A stretch of DNA of 64,000 bases from Mitsuokella multacida DSM 20544. GTDB lineage: Bacteria; Bacillota; Negativicutes; Selenomonadales; Selenomonadaceae. Every line of letters starts with the position of its first letter. Position 1 is the stretch's first letter. The position numbers and the translations under genes are program-made. Below, one piece after another: positions 61,504 through 64,000 of the stretch. The stretch is from NCBI RefSeq assembly GCF_000155955.1, contig NZ_GG697141.2, positions 754,855 to 818,854 of the forward strand, in the 5' to 3' direction. Below the pieces are notes generated by a model. The model ran no database searches. It was not told where the DNA came from and saw nothing but the letters and a program-made list of their open reading frames with translations.

Positions 61504-62567
61504 GCTCTCCCCTCCGTGAATGCCTTGAAGTAGCTGTACCAGATGTCGTTCTCCTCGCGGCGGCCCATCGAGATGCGCAGGCAGTCCTTGAGGCCCGGCG
61601 CATCGCCGAAGTGGCGCACGCCGATGCCCTTCGACTCGAAGAGCGCGTTGAGCTCCTGCGCCTTATCGTAGTGGACGAGGATGAAGTTCGTCTCCGACGG
61701 GAAGACCTTGACGCCCGGCAGCTTCTTGAGCTCCTCCTGCATGCGCTTGCGCTCCGAGATCATGATCTGGATGTGCGGCACGAACTCCTGGCGCATCTGG
61801 TAGCAGATGTCGGCCGTGACGAGCGAGAGCACATTCATGTGGTACGGCATGTAGGACTTGTCGATCATCTCGACAATCTTCGCATCGGCGAGCATGTAGC
61901 CGACGCGACACGAGGCGAGGCCGTAGGCCTTCGAGAACGTGCGCGCGATGATCATGTTCGGGTACTTCGCGAGCAGGCGCACGGCCGTCTGGCCGTAGAA
62001 CTCCATATAGGCCTCGTCGACGAGGAAGGCGCATTCGATGTTCTTTGCGATCTTCTCGATTTCCTCGACCGTGAAGGCGTTGCCCGTCGGGTTGTTCGGG
62101 TTGCAGATGACGGCGAGCGTCGCCTTCTCGTCGTTGACCGTCTTGATGAACTTGTCGATGTCGAGCGAGTAGTCCTCCGGGTCGAGGTCGACCGGCACGC
62201 CCGTGGCCTCAGCGGCCTTGGCGTAGATCTTGTACATCGAGAACGACGGCTGCGGGTAGACGATCTTGGCCTCCGGACTGCCGCCGAAGCAGTAGAAGAG
62301 CTTCTCGATGATCTCGGACGAGCCGCTGCCGATCAGCACGTTCTCGCGCTGCATGGAGAAGTTGCGCGCAATCTGGTCGCGCAGGTCGTCGTACTGCTCG
62401 TTCGGGTAGCGGTTGAAGGCGACCGTGCCGAGGCGGTTCATGACGCGTTCTTCGACGAGCGGCGGCAGGCTCATGTTGCATTCATTGGCATTGATCTTGA
62501 TTTCCCACGGACGTTCGACGACGTCGTACGATGGCATGTCGGCAAGGCCGTTGCGGTAGTTCAGCAT
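61500..62567 (-). CDS. hisC: Histidinol-phosphate aminotransferase
   Basis: A 355-residue fold-type I aminotransferase with ICNPNNPTGNAF, the Asp of VDEAYMEFYG and the PLP lysine in IARTFSKAYGLASCRVGY. The C-terminal arginine lies in DCLRISMGRREEN. It converts imidazole acetol phosphate to histidinol phosphate. It lies 48 bases after hisD, with a weaker ribosome site (ataggggaat). Confidence 0.96.
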   Translation of the reverse strand: MLNYRNGLADMPSYDVVERPWEIKINANECNMSLPPLVEERVMNRLGTVAFNRYPNEQYDDLRDQIARNFSMQRENVLIGSGSSEIIEKLFYCFGGSPEAKIVYPQPSFSMYKIYAKAAEATGVPVDLDPEDYSLDIDKFIKTVNDEKATLAVICNPNNPTGNAFTVEEIEKIAKNIECAFLVDEAYMEFYGQTAVRLLAKYPNMIIARTFSKAYGLASCRVGYMLADAKIVEMIDKSYMPYHMNVLSLVTADICYQMRQEFVPHIQIMISERKRMQEELKKLPGVKVFPSETNFILVHYDKAQELNALFESKGIGVRHFGDAPGLKDCLRISMGRREENDIWYSYFKAFTEGRA

Positions 62568-62615
62568 ATTCCCCTATCCCCTTCTATATGAAATCTCTGT
62601 TGGCTTGACTATCGA

Positions 62616-63959
62616 TCACTTCTGCTCGCGGCGGATGCGGATGGCGTTAGCATGTGCCTGCAGGCCCTCCGTCTCGGCGAGGCGGATGATGTCCTCGCTG
62701 ACGTCTGAGAGCGCCGGCTGCGTGTACGAGATGATGCTCGTGCGTTTCATGAACGTCTCGACGTTGAGCACGGAGTAGTAGCGCGCCGTGCCGCCCGTCG
62801 GCAGCACGTGGTTCGGGCCGGCAAAGTAGTCGCCGAGCGGCTCCGGCGAGTAGGCGCCGAGGAAGACGGCGCCGGCGTGGCGCACGTACGGCAAGAGCTG
62901 GAACGGCTGGGCCGTCAAGAGCTCCATGTGCTCCGGTGCCGAGACATTGGCGAAGCGCATGGCCTGCATCATGTCGTCGGCGACGACAATCAGGCCATTG
63001 CGGTCGATCGAGGCCTGCGCGATCTCGCGGCGCGGCAGGGCGGCGAGCTGCTTCTCGGCTTCTTTGGCGACCTTCTCGGCGAGCTCCGCGTCGTCCGTGA
63101 TGACGATGCTCGAGGCCAGCGGGTCGTGCTCGGCCTGGCTCAGCATGTCAGCCGCCGTGTAGACGGGGTCGGCCGTCTTGTCGGCGACGATGAGGATCTC
63201 ACTGGGCCCTGCGAGCATGTCGATGTCGACGTGGCCGTAGACTTCCTTCTTGGCCAAGGTGACGAAGATGTTGCCCGGGCCCGTGATCTTGTCGACGCGC
63301 GGGATGGTCTCCGTGCCGAAGGCCATCGCGGCGATGGCCTGGGCGCCGCCGATCTTGTAGATCTTCTTGACGCCGGCCGCGCGCGCGGCGATGAGCACAT
63401 ACGGGTTGATCTTGCCGTTCTTCGGCGGCACCATCATGATGATCTCGCCGACACCGGCGACGGAGGCCGGCACGGCGTTCATGATGACGGAGGACGGATA
63501 GGCAGCCGTGCCGCCCGGCACATAGATGCCGACGCGGTCGAGCGGGATGATGGACTGGCCGAGGATGGAGCCCTTCTCGCGGTACGTCATCCACGAGTTC
63601 GGCTTCTGCTCCTGATGGTAGCGGCGCACGTTCTCAGCAGCCTTGCGCAGCGATTCGACGACGGCGGGGTCAGCGGCTTTCTCGGCGGCTTCGTACTCGG
63701 CCTCCGTCACGAGGAAGTCCTCCGGCTTGTAGTCGACCCGGTCGATGAGATGCGTGTAGCGGATGACGGCGGCGTCGCCCTCGCGGCGCACATCGCCGAC
63801 AATCTGGCGCACGAGCTCGGCGGCCGTCATGTCGCGGCCGAACGTCTTCTTGTTGGCCTCGCGGATCTTCGGGCTGAGCTCGACTTCATCAAAGGATGCC
63901 TTCGTCAGCATCTTCTCAATGGCATATTCTCCGACTTCACTGGCTTTTACGATTTTCAT
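62616..63959 (-). CDS. hisD: Histidinol dehydrogenase
   Basis: A 447-residue zinc enzyme oxidising histidinol to histidine with two NAD. Family signatures are IYVPGGTAAYPSSVIMNAVPA, read here as IYVPGGTAAYPSSVIMN, then AGPSEILIVAD, QAEHDPLASS and the ligand His in SAPEHMEL. The ribosome site gaggaag is seven bases before the ATG. About 40 bases remain upstream, probably after hisG, which lies outside the window. Confidence 0.97.
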   Translation of the reverse strand: MKIVKASEVGEYAIEKMLTKASFDEVELSPKIREANKKTFGRDMTAAELVRQIVGDVRREGDAAVIRYTHLIDRVDYKPEDFLVTEAEYEAAEKAADPAVVESLRKAAENVRRYHQEQKPNSWMTYREKGSILGQSIIPLDRVGIYVPGGTAAYPSSVIMNAVPASVAGVGEIIMMVPPKNGKINPYVLIAARAAGVKKIYKIGGAQAIAAMAFGTETIPRVDKITGPGNIFVTLAKKEVYGHVDIDMLAGPSEILIVADKTADPVYTAADMLSQAEHDPLASSIVITDDAELAEKVAKEAEKQLAALPRREIAQASIDRNGLIVVADDMMQAMRFANVSAPEHMELLTAQPFQLLPYVRHAGAVFLGAYSPEPLGDYFAGPNHVLPTGGTARYYSVLNVETFMKRTSIISYTQPALSDVSEDIIRLAETEGLQAHANAIRIRREQK

Positions 63960-64000
63960 CTATACTTCCTCGCTTTCCACTGTCTATCTCATCTGCACCG

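Overview
The window is a GC-rich chromosome segment, most likely from a member of the Negativicutes (diderm Firmicutes, Selenomonas/Mitsuokella-like). The evidence combines Firmicute and diderm traits. Firmicute traits are PolC-type DNA polymerase III, the ylxM-ffh-rpsP-khpA-ylqD-rimM-trmD block, and agmatinase and carboxyspermidine genes. Diderm traits are an AsmA-like protein, an RND efflux pump and a type Vc trimeric autotransporter, the last carrying an S-layer-homology (SLH) domain. The genus assignment is an inference from gene content. No insertion sequence, prophage, integrase or CRISPR array is visible.

Layout. 1-7.7 kb: the start of an MFS transporter, a LysR regulator, a pseudoknotted structured RNA, a stand-alone DEDDh exonuclease, a CrcB fluoride channel, a secreted GH84 hexosaminidase, an AsmA-like protein and an EamA exporter. 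7.7-12.1 kb: a purine salvage operon (AAH-type deaminase, NCS2 permease, AdeC-like amidohydrolase) behind a consensus promoter and a leader terminator. 12.2-18.7 kb: a six-gene polyamine operon encoding two complete routes from putrescine to spermidine. 18.8-22.9 kb: the SRP/S16/tRNA-modification operon. 23-31.6 kb: one giant adhesin gene with collagen-like tracts. 32-34 kb: a cyclopropane synthase interrupted by an in-frame TGA, a palindromic intergenic repeat and a P-loop kinase. 34.2-39.5 kb: pyruvate:ferredoxin oxidoreductase, an APC permease and tRNA-Pro. 39.6-44.4 kb: a second copy of the palindromic repeat, a tandem hairpin repeat and an RND pump operon. 44.6-53.8 kb: a flavodiiron protein, PolC without its exonuclease domain, and potABCD. 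53.9-58 kb: an alanine/glycine symporter, methylglyoxal synthase, a broken OFA-family MFS gene behind a riboswitch-like leader, and a coiled-coil protein. 58-64 kb: hisD-C-B-H-A-F-IE.

How the genes work together. Polyamine synthesis (12-18 kb) and uptake (50-54 kb) are both present. In Selenomonas-type cells, diamines on peptidoglycan are the ligand of SLH domains, so the SLH-bearing adhesin may be tied to the same metabolism (inference). PFOR and the flavodiiron protein fit a strictly anaerobic, ferredoxin-based metabolism. A separate exonuclease gene could in principle supply proofreading missing from PolC.

Most striking observations: (1) a roughly 150-nt RNA with a 7-bp pseudoknot at 2.1 kb; (2) two copies of a roughly 180-bp palindromic element whose outer stems differ in sequence but still pair; (3) a recurring arrangement in which a good promoter sits immediately upstream of an intrinsic-terminator hairpin in the 5' leader (speD, PFOR, polC, alanine symporter, coiled-coil gene, OFA transporter, purine operon); (4) the OFA leader, whose 3' part resembles the ZTP riboswitch; (5) PolC lacking proofreading; (6) the collagen-like, SLH-tailed trimeric autotransporter.
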